This document shows, one piece after another, positions 55,964-64,000 of a stretch of 64,000 nucleotides of DNA. Source of the stretch: Thalassovita sp. GTDB lineage: Bacteria > Pseudomonadota > Alphaproteobacteria > Rhodobacterales > Rhodobacteraceae. The position numbers and the translations under genes were made by a program. Under the pieces are notes generated by a model, which searched no databases, had not been told where the DNA came from, and was given only the letters and a program-made list of their open reading frames with translations. The stretch is taken from positions 1,860,001-1,924,000 of the forward strand of contig NZ_OY829290.1 in assembly GCF_963691685.1 (NCBI RefSeq), written 5' to 3'. Within the stretch, counting starts at the first letter, position 1, and each line of letters opens with the position of its first letter.

Positions 55964-57103
55964 TTAGGAAGTAACCAAAGCCCACCATTTCCAACCTTCA
56001 TACTTATCCCCCCGCTGTTTGATCTGCGTGTAGCGCTTGAGACATTGCCAGGACTGATGGCCTGAGATCTGAGCTACCTGGGGGATTGTCAGTCCCATCT
56101 CGAACAGGCGGGAAATTCCCTCGTGGCGAAGATCGTGAAAATGCAGGTCTTCGATCCCCAGCAGTTTGCAGGCATCGGTGAACCGGCGACTGACGACATC
56201 ACTGTTGTAAGGGAAGATCCTGTCGTCAGTGCGAGGCATGGATTCGATGATCGCCCGAGCTTCTTCCTGAATGGAGAGCGTCATGTCATTTCCCTGGGTC
56301 TGCCTGGGGTGTTTCATGTTGCGGATGGTGATCTCTTCATTCTCCAGATCATAATCTTCCCAGGTTTGCGACAGAATGGCCCCTTGGCGATGGGTTTCGA
56401 AGATCGCTGCCGCCACGATTTTGTGCATCGGTACCATCCGGGGATTTTCCCTGTAGCCGTTGACGAAGTGGTTCATCAGCAAGTCGAGTTCATCGAGGGT
56501 GGGCCGGCGGGTTCGTTGCGCTGATTTCATGACGATCTTCTGATGTTGAAGGGTGCGCATGGCCTCTTCGAATTCAGCGCGCGGCATGGTGACGCCACAG
56601 ATCGGTCCACCAAAACGGATCAGCGTGCCCAGGGTCACCATATATCCGTTGACCGTTTGCGGTTTGCGGGGTTTGAAGGTGTAATGTGCAGGCGTGTCTT
56701 TTTGCGGATCAACGGGGCGCGCCTGAAGCCCGGACAGAAGCTCCATTGCGATTTTTACGAAATCCCGTGCCAATAGATCTTCGATGGCAGACGCGCCAAA
56801 ATCCAGTCGCTGAAAATAACTCAGCATCTGGGACTTGGATTTGCCGAAACCTTCAGGGGAGGCATCAATGTAGTCGCTGATGCAATCGGCAACGCTTTTG
56901 CGTGTCTTTGCCTTTACGGCGCGTTCCAGGCCGCCCGGCCTTTTCAAGGCGTCTTCACGACGCTTCAACCAGCTTTTTGCAGCCTGCTCCGAGGCAAATG
57001 TCTCGACCAGGTTGAGGATGACCTTTCCGTTTTTCTTCTTGCGGATCTGGACGGTGAAGCTCGGTTTGCCATTTGCCTTGAGGCGTTCTGTGATAGTTCC
57101 CAT
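55964..57103 (-). CDS. int: Tyrosine recombinase (dusA-type integrase)
   Basis: Protein of 379 residues. An N-terminal SAM-like/arm-binding domain (to about residue 90) and core-binding domain (about 60-180) precede the catalytic domain. The tetrad is partly visible: Arg in FETHRQGAI, HDLRHEGISRL (His-x-x-Arg), SGHQSWQCLKRYTQI with His and the nucleophilic Tyr. The gene lies 275 bases from the reconstituted dusA and reads into the island, the normal position for the integrase of a dusA-borne element. Confidence 0.92.
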   Translation of the reverse strand: MGTITERLKANGKPSFTVQIRKKKNGKVILNLVETFASEQAAKSWLKRREDALKRPGGLERAVKAKTRKSVADCISDYIDASPEGFGKSKSQMLSYFQRLDFGASAIEDLLARDFVKIAMELLSGLQARPVDPQKDTPAHYTFKPRKPQTVNGYMVTLGTLIRFGGPICGVTMPRAEFEEAMRTLQHQKIVMKSAQRTRRPTLDELDLLMNHFVNGYRENPRMVPMHKIVAAAIFETHRQGAILSQTWEDYDLENEEITIRNMKHPRQTQGNDMTLSIQEEARAIIESMPRTDDRIFPYNSDVVSRRFTDACKLLGIEDLHFHDLRHEGISRLFEMGLTIPQVAQISGHQSWQCLKRYTQIKQRGDKYEGWKWWALVTS

Positions 57104-57290
57104 GGGAGTTCCTTTCAGTCACGGGTTTTCCATGGCCGGGACATCTGATCGTTTGATTTTTTCGGAAGCGGGTTTGATTGGGTTTGAAACCCAAACCGGG
57201 GGCGATCGAGCCGAATGGGGCGGAACTGATGGGGTAGGATGGCAGCCCGGCAGTACTCGAACCGGAGTGCTGGAACTTGGGGTGAAAAAA

Positions 57291-57328
57291 GTGCTACACG
57301 GCGCCGTCGGTGCTACATTCTGTAGCAC
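57291..57328. repeat. GTGCTAC/GTAGCAC cluster at right island end
   Basis: GTGCTAC at 57291-57297 and 57310-57316, and its complement GTAGCAC at 57322-57328, lie 51-88 bases upstream of dusA. They match the two heptamers at the left end. Confidence 0.5.
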
Positions 57329-57378
57329 CGCACCCAAAAACGGGGCTAAACCGAGCCAAAACGAGGAAAACGGTGAAG

Positions 57379-58398
57379 ATGGTGGTTTCGAAAAACCAAG
57401 AAAAATCAGGGTTTTCCGACGTGCGGCGAGCGGCACGCCTATCCATTGCACCCATGATGGACTGGACAGATCGCCATTGCCGCTATCTGCATCGGCTGCT
57501 GTCGAAGGAGGCGTTGCTTTATACTGAAATGGTCACCTCACCGGCGCTGGTGCGGGGGGGGGCGCTGCATTTGCTGGACTTCAATGATGAAGAGCACCCG
57601 GTTGCCCTGCAGCTGGGCGGATCTGATTCGGCGGAGCTGGCGGCGGCGGCTAAACTCTGTGAAGAGCGCGGTTATGATGAGGTGAACCTCAACTGCGGCT
57701 GCCCCTCGGATCGGGTGCAGTCGGGCACCTTTGGTGCTGTTTTGATGCGCTCCCCCGATGTGGTGGCGGATTGCGTCAAGGCGATGCAGGATGCGGTCTC
57801 GGTCGAGGTTACAGTGAAATGCCGCATTGGCGTGGATGATCAGGATCCTGAGGCCGTGCTGCCGGATTTCATTGAGAAAGTCGCGGCAACCGGCTGTAAA
57901 CGCATCACAATCCATGCCCGCAAGGCCTGGCTGCAGGGACTGAGCCCAAAGGAAAACCGCGATATTCCGCCGCTTGATTATGATCTGGTGCATCGGATGA
58001 AGGCGCAGTTTCCGGAACTGCATATCTCGATCAACGGCGGCATCACCACTTTGGCTGAGGCGCAGGATCATCTGGCGCGCGGCCTTGATGGGGTGATGAT
58101 CGGGCGCGCCGCCTATCACCAGCCTGCCGATGTGCTGTGTCAGGCGGATCCGCTGATTTATCGCACCGGTCAGGCCACAGATCCGGTGGATGTGGTGCGC
58201 CAGATGCTGCCCTATATTGAGGCACATGTCAGTGGCGGCGGTAAGCTGGGTCAGGTCACGCGCCACATGCTGGGCCTGTTTGCTGGCAAACCCGGTGCCC
58301 GCCAGTGGCGTCGCATCCTCTCGGAAAATGCCCATAAGCCCGGCATGGGGCCGGAACTGGTTGAAGAGGCGCTGGCCGCCCTACCTGTGGCCGCCTGA
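57379..58398 (+). CDS. dusA: tRNA-dihydrouridine synthase A
   Basis: Protein of 339 residues from the ATG at 57379 (GAGGAAAA upstream). The first about 24 codons are supplied by the island, so the start and promoter differ from the ancestral ones (remnant at 46610). The FMN-dependent enzyme reduces uridines in the tRNA D-loop. Signatures: LSIAPMMDWTD, LNCGCPSDRVQSGTFGA (catalytic Cys in GCPS), KCRIGVDDQD, ITIHARKAWLQGLSPKENR and INGGITTL. The frame is complete, so function is likely restored. Confidence 0.95.
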   Translation: MVVSKNQEKSGFSDVRRAARLSIAPMMDWTDRHCRYLHRLLSKEALLYTEMVTSPALVRGGALHLLDFNDEEHPVALQLGGSDSAELAAAAKLCEERGYDEVNLNCGCPSDRVQSGTFGAVLMRSPDVVADCVKAMQDAVSVEVTVKCRIGVDDQDPEAVLPDFIEKVAATGCKRITIHARKAWLQGLSPKENRDIPPLDYDLVHRMKAQFPELHISINGGITTLAEAQDHLARGLDGVMIGRAAYHQPADVLCQADPLIYRTGQATDPVDVVRQMLPYIEAHVSGGGKLGQVTRHMLGLFAGKPGARQWRRILSENAHKPGMGPELVEEALAALPVAA

Positions 58399-58608
58399 CG
58401 GCAGCACCGCCAATGTCGGGTTCGTAGGGGCCGGCAAAAGCGCCCTGACAGAGCATTTTTCCCCTGAACCATTTTTTCCCTGTGCCATTGTGGTTTTTCC
58501 GAAAACCCGGTCTAAGTCTGCGCGGGATGCGCAGCGGTGTTTTGGTACCTGTCAGAGGGGCCAATCAGAGACCGCTGCGAGACGGACGGGACAGAAGAGG
58601 GGACCCCG

Positions 58609-59433
58609 ATGCCAGAAATGGATCTGTTGTTGATGATGCTGGGGCTGTTGATGGTCATCGGTGCGCTGGCTGGCGTGCTGGCGGGCCTGTTGGGCGTCGG
58701 TGGCGGTATCGTGTTGGTGCCTGCATATTTCTATGCATTTCAGACGCTTGGCTATGACGGGCCGCAGTTGATGCAGATGTGTTTGGCGACCTCACTGGCG
58801 ACGATCATCGTGACCTCACTGCGCTCGGTGATGAGCCACAACAAAAAGGGCGCCGTTGACTGGGAGATCCTGCGCGGCTGGGGGCCGGGCATCGTGATCG
58901 GCGCAATCCTTGGCATGTTGGTGGCGGCCTCGCTGCGCTCCACCACTTTGCAGGGGATCTTTGGCGTGCTGGCGCTGGTGATCGGCCTTTACATGGGATT
59001 TGGCCGCGCGGAATGGCGGTTGGGGCAGGCGATGCCCAAAGGGTTGGGCCGGGTGATCCTGTCACCTGCCATGGGTTTCCTTTCGGTGCTGATGGGCATC
59101 GGCGGGGGCAGCTTTGGCGTGCCCCTGATGAGCCTCTTCAACACGCCGATCCACCGGGCGGTGGCGACGGCTGCGGGCTTTGGCGTGATCATCGCGGTGC
59201 CCTCGGTCATCGGGTTCCTGTTCCTGCCGATTGAGGCGGCACAGCGCCCGCCACTGACCATCGGTGCGGTCAATCTGGTGGCCTTTGCTGTGACTATTGC
59301 CATGACGCTGATCACCACCCCCTGGGGGGTGAAACTGGCCCATGCGATGGATCCGAAACCGCTGAAACGGGTCTTTGCGTTGTTTCTGACCTTGGTGGCG
59401 CTCAACATGCTGCGCAAGGCGCTTGGCTGGTAG
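58609..59433 (+). CDS. TauE/SafE family membrane permease
   Basis: Protein of 274 residues from the ATG at 58609 (AGAGGGGA upstream). Eight hydrophobic segments; typical glycine motifs GVLAGLLGVGGGIVLVPA near the start and GIGGGSFGVPLMSLF in the second half. It is an inner-membrane carrier; related proteins export sulfite or organosulfonates. The substrate is undefined. It follows dusA by 210 bases, and no operon is obvious. Confidence 0.9.
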   Translation: MPEMDLLLMMLGLLMVIGALAGVLAGLLGVGGGIVLVPAYFYAFQTLGYDGPQLMQMCLATSLATIIVTSLRSVMSHNKKGAVDWEILRGWGPGIVIGAILGMLVAASLRSTTLQGIFGVLALVIGLYMGFGRAEWRLGQAMPKGLGRVILSPAMGFLSVLMGIGGGSFGVPLMSLFNTPIHRAVATAAGFGVIIAVPSVIGFLFLPIEAAQRPPLTIGAVNLVAFAVTIAMTLITTPWGVKLAHAMDPKPLKRVFALFLTLVALNMLRKALGW

Positions 59434-59634
59434 GTCTGAGCGCTAAGCTGGCCTGAAATGCCCCCGTGATCGCGCATGGGATGACGGGGGATGACGGAAA
59501 ATTGTCGGCGGAATGGCAACGATTACAAGCCGTTCCGCCCTTTGTTTCCAAATACCCACGTCGATTTCTTTACATGTTGCAACTTTGGATGGTGTGTCCT
59601 ACGCCTAAAAGTGTGAATTCTAGGGGCTGCTATT

Positions 59635-60612
59635 ATGTTAACTCTTTATGCACTACTTGGACTTGCCGGGATTGCCGGCATTGTGACCCTCTTTGATGAG
59701 GACAGCGACGACAGCACAGACAGCGGACCGGATTTCGTCGGCTCTGGTGAGGGCACCGAAGGCAATGACCTGATGGAGGGCACCTACGCCGCGGATGACA
59801 TTCTGGGCCGGGGTGGCGATGACACCATCAATGGTGGCCAGGGCATGGATACGATCCGTGCCGGTGTCGGCCGCGATCAGGTGGACGGCGGCGAGGGCAA
59901 TGATGACCTGCGCGGTGGCTCCGGTGATGATGTGATCCAGGGCGGTCTGGGCAATGACCGTCTGGAAGGCGACGAAGGCAATGACACCCTGCTGGCAGGC
60001 GACGGCTATGACTTCATGGCAGGTGCTGAAGGCAACGATCTGATGTTCGGTGGCAATGGCGCTGACGTGATGGCGGGTGAGGCGGGCAATGACGCGCTGC
60101 TGGGCGAAGCGGGCAATGACACGCTTTATGGCGGCGCGGGCAATGACCTGATGGATGGCGGCGCGGACATGGATACGCTTTACGGCGAAGCCGGCAACGA
60201 TGCGCTGCAGGGCTATCTGGCCATTGATTCTACTGATACCGGTTTCCGGGACAGCGATGTGCATGACCCGGATCTGCTGGATGGTGGCGAAGGCAATGAC
60301 ACGCTGCTGGCTGGCAGCGGTGACACGCTGACGGGTGGCGCGGGCGCTGACATGCATGTGCTGGGCACCTGGATCGATCAGGACGTGACCATTACCGATT
60401 ATGTGCGTGGTCAGGACGTGATCGTGCTGAACTACAACGCCGCCGATACCACCCCGCCAGTGATCACGCTGCAGCAGTCGGGCACCACGCCTGCTGATGC
60501 TGAGATCCTGATTGACGGTGTGGTCGCCGCAGTGGTGCAGGGCGCCCATGGCACCTTGACCGCAACCGATGTGGTGCTGACCCCTGTGGCTGACTGGATC
60601 ACCGCCGCTTAA
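59635..60612 (+). CDS. RTX (hemolysin-type) calcium-binding repeat protein
   Basis: Protein of 325 residues from the ATG at 59635. A hydrophobic N-terminus (residues 2-19, LYALLGLAGIAGIVTLF) precedes an acidic stretch. From residue 45 to about 195 there are repeated GGxGxDxxx nonapeptides such as GGEGNDDLRGGSGDD and GGAGNDLMDGG; further copies lie near residue 220. They form Ca-filled beta rolls. Such proteins leave through type I secretion, yet the N-terminal segment suggests a membrane anchor. No transporter genes are nearby. Closed by a terminator. Confidence 0.88.
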   Translation: MLTLYALLGLAGIAGIVTLFDEDSDDSTDSGPDFVGSGEGTEGNDLMEGTYAADDILGRGGDDTINGGQGMDTIRAGVGRDQVDGGEGNDDLRGGSGDDVIQGGLGNDRLEGDEGNDTLLAGDGYDFMAGAEGNDLMFGGNGADVMAGEAGNDALLGEAGNDTLYGGAGNDLMDGGADMDTLYGEAGNDALQGYLAIDSTDTGFRDSDVHDPDLLDGGEGNDTLLAGSGDTLTGGAGADMHVLGTWIDQDVTITDYVRGQDVIVLNYNAADTTPPVITLQQSGTTPADAEILIDGVVAAVVQGAHGTLTATDVVLTPVADWITAA

Positions 60613-60631
60613 GGTGCTCACAACACAATAG

Positions 60632-60668
60632 AAAAGCCGCGCGGTCCCTTCGGATGGCGCGGCTTTTT
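60632..60668 (+). terminator. Rho-independent terminator
   Basis: AGCCGCGC (60635-60642) and GCGCGGCT (60657-60664) are followed by TTTTT, 20 bases after the RTX gene. Confidence 0.9.
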
Positions 60669-60690
60669 CTATTCGGGGATTTGCCTAGGA

Positions 60691-60921
60691 TCAGGCTTGG
60701 CGCGCCCGCCCGGCACGGCCACCACGACGTTTCTTGAGGCGTGATTTACGCTCTGGCAGATCGGCCATAATGGCGCTGCGCAGATCCGGTGTCATGCCCG
60801 ACCAGGCGCTGATTTCCTCAATGCTGCGATAACAGCCCAAACAGATCTTTTCCTCCGGGTGCATCACACAGATCTGCACACAGGGGCTCTCAATCTCATC
60901 GCGTCGCCAGACTTGGTTCAT
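60691..60921 (-). CDS. DUF1289 domain protein
   Basis: Protein of 76 residues from the ATG at 60921; another ATG at 60969 would add 16 residues but has no ribosome site. The Cys motif SPCVQICVMHPEEKICLGC and YRSIEEISAWSGMT define DUF1289, a small presumably metal-binding family (Fe-S or Zn). The C-terminus is very basic (RKSRLKKRRGGR). Function unknown. It lies downstream of ruvX and ccmI on the same strand. Confidence 0.85.
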   Translation of the reverse strand: MNQVWRRDEIESPCVQICVMHPEEKICLGCYRSIEEISAWSGMTPDLRSAIMADLPERKSRLKKRRGGRAGRARQA

Positions 60922-60993
60922 CCAGGGGCTACTCTCGTTTAGGCAGGTGCCTGTTGGGTGGGGCCTCATCCGGCCGGCTGTTCGTTCACCCCC

Positions 60994-61458
60994 TCAGAGG
61001 TTCCGCAGCCGGTCCAGAAACCCCTGCAGAATGAAGGAGGCGGCCACGTTGTCAATCTTTTCCGCACGTTTCGCCCGTGAGGTGTCCGCCTCCAGCAGCG
61101 CACGCTCGGCGGCTACGGTCGACAGTCGCTCATCCCAGAACCCGATGGGCAGATCGGTCAGCTGGCTGAGGTTGCGGGCAAAGGCACGGGTGGATTGGGC
61201 GCGGGGTCCTTCGCTGCCATCCATGTTGCGCGGCAGGCCCAGGAGGATACCGCCGACCTGCCGGTCCTTGCAGATCTCCATCAGGCGCGCCGCATCCACA
61301 CCGAATTTCTTGCGCTTCACAGTTTCCACCGGCGTCGCGACAGAGCGCAGCACGTCTGAGACCGCAACGCCAATGGTCTTGGTGCCCAGATCCAGCCCCA
61401 TCAAAGGCTGCATCGGCGGCAGCGCTGCCGCCATTTCCTGTTCGGTTTCATAAATCAT
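60994..61458 (-). CDS. ruvX: Putative Holliday junction resolvase / pre-rRNA nuclease RuvX (YqgF)
   Basis: Protein of 154 residues. RNase H-like fold with MGLDLGTKTIGVAVSD (first Asp), GILLGLPRNMDGSEG, PIGFWDERLSTVAAER (Glu) and a late KIDNVAASFILQGFLD (last Asp). It is essential in many bacteria and trims pre-16S rRNA ends in those tested. It overlaps ccmI by four bases. Confidence 0.94.
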   Translation of the reverse strand: MIYETEQEMAAALPPMQPLMGLDLGTKTIGVAVSDVLRSVATPVETVKRKKFGVDAARLMEICKDRQVGGILLGLPRNMDGSEGPRAQSTRAFARNLSQLTDLPIGFWDERLSTVAAERALLEADTSRAKRAEKIDNVAASFILQGFLDRLRNL

Positions 61459-62690
61459 TGGCGCAGTCCTGCATTTTCCGCGCCAGCCTCAATCAGCTGC
61501 AAGGCCTCTGGCACCTCGGCAAAGACGGTCAGTGCTTCCTGGTAGATCGCCTGCGCCCGCGCCATTTCGCCCAGAACACCGTAAGCCGAGATCAGCCGCG
61601 CCCATTCCTCCGGGGTGCCGCCATCGGTGGCCAGTCGCTCCGCCAGCCCTGCAACCATGCCGCGGATCATCTCCTGACGGTCTTCTTCGCTCATCTCTTG
61701 CGCCGCGCGCACCTGATCGGCATCCGGTCCCGGTGCTGCGTCGGCGCCACCAAGCGGCGGCAGCTCATATTGCACACCGGCCAGCCGCGCGACCTCCATG
61801 ATCTGGCCACGGATCGGGGTGATCCAGGGCGCGTCATCCGGGCCTTCGTTCAGCAGGCGCGACCAGGTGCGGAAGGTCGCATCGGGACGGCCCACCTGGG
61901 CAAACATCAGCCCCATGTAATAGCGCGCCACGGCGTTGCTGGGATCCAGCTCCAGCGCGCGCATCAGCACACGCTCCGCCTCAGGCGAGACAAAACCACC
62001 GGCCGACAGGATCATCATATCGGCCAGATCGGTCAGATCACCGGCCCGGACCTGATCGCCCTTCAGCTCCACCACTTTGGCCTGCGCCTGATGTGCCGCC
62101 ACAAAATTGCCAAGCGCCGCCTCATTGCGCGCCAGCAGCTGTTGCCCCTGCAGTTCACCCGGGCGCTCCGCCACGGCAGCGCGCAGTTTGGTCATCAGCT
62201 CCTGATATTCCGGGCTGACATCGCCCATCGCGGGCGAGGGCGGCAGACGCCCCTCAACCTCGGCCTGGCTGGGGCGGTTTTTGCGGGCCTCATCGGCCAG
62301 CGTCAGCCGCGCCTCCAACCCCTGATCGGGATATCCGGGCGCGCCCATGTCATTGTAAAGCCACAGCGCACCGCCAACCAGAAACAGGGTGCAGATCACC
62401 GCCAGCGCCTTGCCCGCCAGCGCCGGCTGCCCACCGGTTTCGCCGCCTTCACGCAGCTGTGCATCCGCTGCCAGAATGCGGCGTGAGATTTCGGCCTTGG
62501 TCCGTTCGCCATCTTCTGCGCTGACCACAGCGCGGGCCAGATCCCGGTCCACCTCTTTCAGCTGGGCGCGATAGACCCGCAGATCAAAGGCCGCTGGCGG
62601 TTCATCGCCCACCCGTCCGCGCAGCAGCGCCAAACCCATCAGCCCTGACACAGCAAGGGCAAGTACGGTGATGATGATCCAGAATGTCAT
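61455..62690 (-). CDS. ccmI: Cytochrome c biogenesis protein CcmI (CycH)
   Basis: Protein of 411 residues from the ATG at 62690, which has GGAGG upstream; the longer frame crosses the divergent promoter region. Two membrane segments (residues 4-22 and about 95-115) flank a cytoplasmic loop with the leucine-zipper-like VYRAQLKEVDRDLARAV. A periplasmic TPR domain follows (PGELQGQQLLARNEAALGNF, then NAVARYYMGLMFAQ). It chaperones apocytochrome c to the haem ligation complex. Sits first in a ccmI-ruvX-DUF1289 run. Confidence 0.93.
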   Translation of the reverse strand: MTFWIIITVLALAVSGLMGLALLRGRVGDEPPAAFDLRVYRAQLKEVDRDLARAVVSAEDGERTKAEISRRILAADAQLREGGETGGQPALAGKALAVICTLFLVGGALWLYNDMGAPGYPDQGLEARLTLADEARKNRPSQAEVEGRLPPSPAMGDVSPEYQELMTKLRAAVAERPGELQGQQLLARNEAALGNFVAAHQAQAKVVELKGDQVRAGDLTDLADMMILSAGGFVSPEAERVLMRALELDPSNAVARYYMGLMFAQVGRPDATFRTWSRLLNEGPDDAPWITPIRGQIMEVARLAGVQYELPPLGGADAAPGPDADQVRAAQEMSEEDRQEMIRGMVAGLAERLATDGGTPEEWARLISAYGVLGEMARAQAIYQEALTVFAEVPEALQLIEAGAENAGLRQ

Positions 62691-62780
62691 GTGGCCTCCA
62701 GCTACAGTTGTGACAGATGTAAACCGCCACCCCGGTAGGAAAAACCCCAAAGTGCCGCGAAATCGGGCAGGGGGCGCTCT

Positions 62781-62888
62781 TGTCGCAACTGTGATCGGCG
62801 GCAAAATCCCCTGAAATGCCCGCTGCGGCAGCGCCATGTCGCAACCAGACGGAAATATGACGCTTGGAAACGGGGGCAGATGTCGCAA
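62781..62888 (+). promoter_or_regulatory. Three TGTCGCAA repeats upstream of soxB
   Basis: The same octamer occurs at 62781-62788, 62837-62844 and 62881-62888 in one direction, within the 253-base divergent gap between ccmI and soxB. The last lies 56 bases before the soxB start. Direct half-sites like these suit an AraC-type activator. Confidence 0.55.
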
Positions 62889-62943
62889 TCCGGTCAAACA
62901 GGAACAAGACCTCAATCCCCGGATTCGACGTGAAAGACGCCCC

Positions 62944-64000
62944 ATGAAACGATATTCCGCCTTTGCCATTGCCCGCGAAGCCGCCCGGTATCACACCGGT
63001 TGGGAACGCGCCTGGGCTTCACCCAAGCCAAAGAAGAAATACGATGTGATCATCGTGGGTGCAGGTGGCCACGGCCTTGCAACCGCTTATTATCTTGGCA
63101 AAAACTTCGGCATCACCAATGTGGCTGTGCTGGAAAAAGGCTGGCTGGGCGGCGGCAACACCGGCCGCAACACCACGATCATCCGTTCAAACTACCTGCA
63201 GGATGCCTCGGCGGCGATCTATGAAAAGGCGCGTTCTCTTTATGAGACGATGAGCCAGGATCTGAACTACAACGTGATGTTCAGCCCGCGCGGCGTGATC
63301 ATGCTGGCGCAAACAGAACATGAGGTGCGCGGCTACCAGCGCACGGCCCATGCCAATGCGCTGCAGGGCGTGAAGACCGAGTTCATCGGTCCTGAGCGCG
63401 TCAAGGAACTGGTGCCGATCATCAACATCGACGGTCCGCGCTACCCGGTTCTGGGCGGCCTCTGGCAGGAACGCGGCGGCACCGCGCGTCACGATGCGGT
63501 GGCCTGGGGCTATGCACGCGCCTGTTCGCAGATGGGCATGGACATCATCCAGAAATGCGAAGTGACCGGTGTGCGCTCCGAAGGGGGCAAGGTGGTTGGC
63601 GTCGACACCACCCAAGGCGCGATTGACTGTGACAAGCTGGGCATGGTGGTTGCGGGCCATTCGGGTGTTCTGGCCGAAATGGCCGGGTTCCGTCTGCCGA
63701 TTGAATCGCTGTCGCTGCAGGCTTTGGTGTCAGAACCGATCAAACCCTGCATGGATGTGGTGGTCATGGCCAACACTGTGCATGGCTACATGAGCCAGTC
63801 TGACAAGGGCGAAATGGTCATTGGCGGCGGCACCGATGGCTACAACAACTACACCCAGCGCGGCTCCTACCACCATATTGAGGAAACCGTGCGGGCGCTG
63901 GTGGAAACCTTCCCGATGATCTCGCGCCTGAAAATGCTGCGCCAATGGGGTGGCATCGTGGATATGACCGGTGACCGCTCACCGATCCTGTCGAAAACTC
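62944..64000 (+). CDS. soxB: Sarcosine oxidase beta subunit, 5' part
   Basis: The frame is open from the ATG at 62944 to the window edge, giving 352 residues, most of a protein near 415. The FAD motif is VIIVGAGGHGLATAYYLG (residues about 39-56), followed by GWLGGGNTGRNTTIIRSNY, the SoxB signature. GLWQERGGTARHDAVAWGYAR and SEPIKPCMDVV are typical, as is GGIVDMTGDRSPI near the edge. In heterotetrameric sarcosine oxidase it holds FAD and the covalent FMN site and oxidises sarcosine to glycine. Other sox subunits should follow beyond the window. Confidence 0.93.
   Translation, partial: MKRYSAFAIAREAARYHTGWERAWASPKPKKKYDVIIVGAGGHGLATAYYLGKNFGITNVAVLEKGWLGGGNTGRNTTIIRSNYLQDASAAIYEKARSLYETMSQDLNYNVMFSPRGVIMLAQTEHEVRGYQRTAHANALQGVKTEFIGPERVKELVPIINIDGPRYPVLGGLWQERGGTARHDAVAWGYARACSQMGMDIIQKCEVTGVRSEGGKVVGVDTTQGAIDCDKLGMVVAGHSGVLAEMAGFRLPIESLSLQALVSEPIKPCMDVVVMANTVHGYMSQSDKGEMVIGGGTDGYNNYTQRGSYHHIEETVRALVETFPMISRLKMLRQWGGIVDMTGDRSPILSKT

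Larger units (their letters stand above)
46654..57459. mobile_element. Integrative genomic island in dusA
   Basis: The interval runs from the broken 5' end of dusA to the intact dusA copy. It carries at its right end a tyrosine recombinase pointing inward and cargo genes with lower GC than the flanks. dusA is an established insertion target of one integrase family. The presumed core is ATGATGGA at both ends (46657 and 57452 region); exact limits cannot be fixed by eye. Confidence 0.8.

Noticed and set aside
57240..57290. tRNA-like T-arm (GGTTCGAGT on the minus strand) near the island end
   Set aside because: The stem does not pair and no other tRNA arms fit; the insertion target is dusA, not a tRNA.
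59461..59490. CCCCCGT/ACGGGGG hairpin after the TauE gene as terminator
   Set aside because: The loop is long and no U tract follows on either strand.

Overview
The window is a chromosomal segment of a high-GC alphaproteobacterium of the Rhodobacterales, most likely a marine roseobacter. Support for this comes from the demethylation-type oxidoreductases (a dimethylglycine/sarcosine dehydrogenase-like GcvT fusion and the beta subunit of heterotetrameric sarcosine oxidase), a class IVb Flp/Tad pilus locus, sitABCD with Fur/Mur-like boxes, a full-length MetH, CcmI and DUF1289. Codon use is strongly GC-biased except in part of one island. Taxonomy is inferred from gene content only; no search was run.

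Layout. 1-8 kb: end of a 2-hydroxyacid dehydrogenase, an S41 peptidase, a pirin, panC-panB, the large FAD/GcvT oxidoreductase and a small glutaredoxin. 8-15.8 kb: a divergent peptide-use locus, with an XRE-cupin regulator, a solute-binding protein and an M24 aminopeptidase on the minus strand, and two permeases, two ATPases and a GAF protein on the plus strand. A perfect 12-bp inverted repeat lies between the two arms. 15.8-17 kb: a carboxymuconolactone decarboxylase-like protein and a DUF938 methyltransferase. 17-24.2 kb: Tad pilus genes cpaE, cpaB, cpaA, flp, tadC, tadB and cpaF, all minus strand, without a secretin gene. 24.5-30.6 kb: a LuxR-type response regulator and two hybrid histidine kinases whose 3' ends overlap. 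30.7-34.4 kb: sitABCD. 34.4-35.4 kb: an ACT protein and a GFA protein.

35.5-45.5 kb is a methionine region. It has metH (synthesis) beside a catabolic set that looks like mdeB and mdeA (methionine gamma-lyase plus a 2-oxobutyrate dehydrogenase-type E1) with two Lrp/AsnC regulators. Methionine would be split to methanethiol, ammonia and 2-oxobutyrate, and the E1 would feed the 2-oxobutyrate to propionyl-CoA.

46.6-57.4 kb is an integrated island in dusA. A 5' fragment of the original dusA remains at the left edge, and a tyrosine recombinase and a reconstituted dusA lie at the right edge. The cargo is an unknown protein with a C-terminal R-x4-H motif, an N-truncated SF2 helicase, a GIY-YIG (T5orf172-type) nuclease and an HExxH metallopeptidase, which together suggest an anti-mobile-element module. 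It has been broken by an IS3-family element that itself carries a precisely delimited IS66-family element. This damaged helicase/nuclease/peptidase module is the best candidate for an undescribed system.

57.4-64 kb returns to core genes: dusA, a TauE/SafE permease, an RTX-repeat protein, a DUF1289 protein, ruvX, ccmI, and the start of soxB behind three copies of an 8-bp motif. No rRNA, tRNA or CRISPR array was found.
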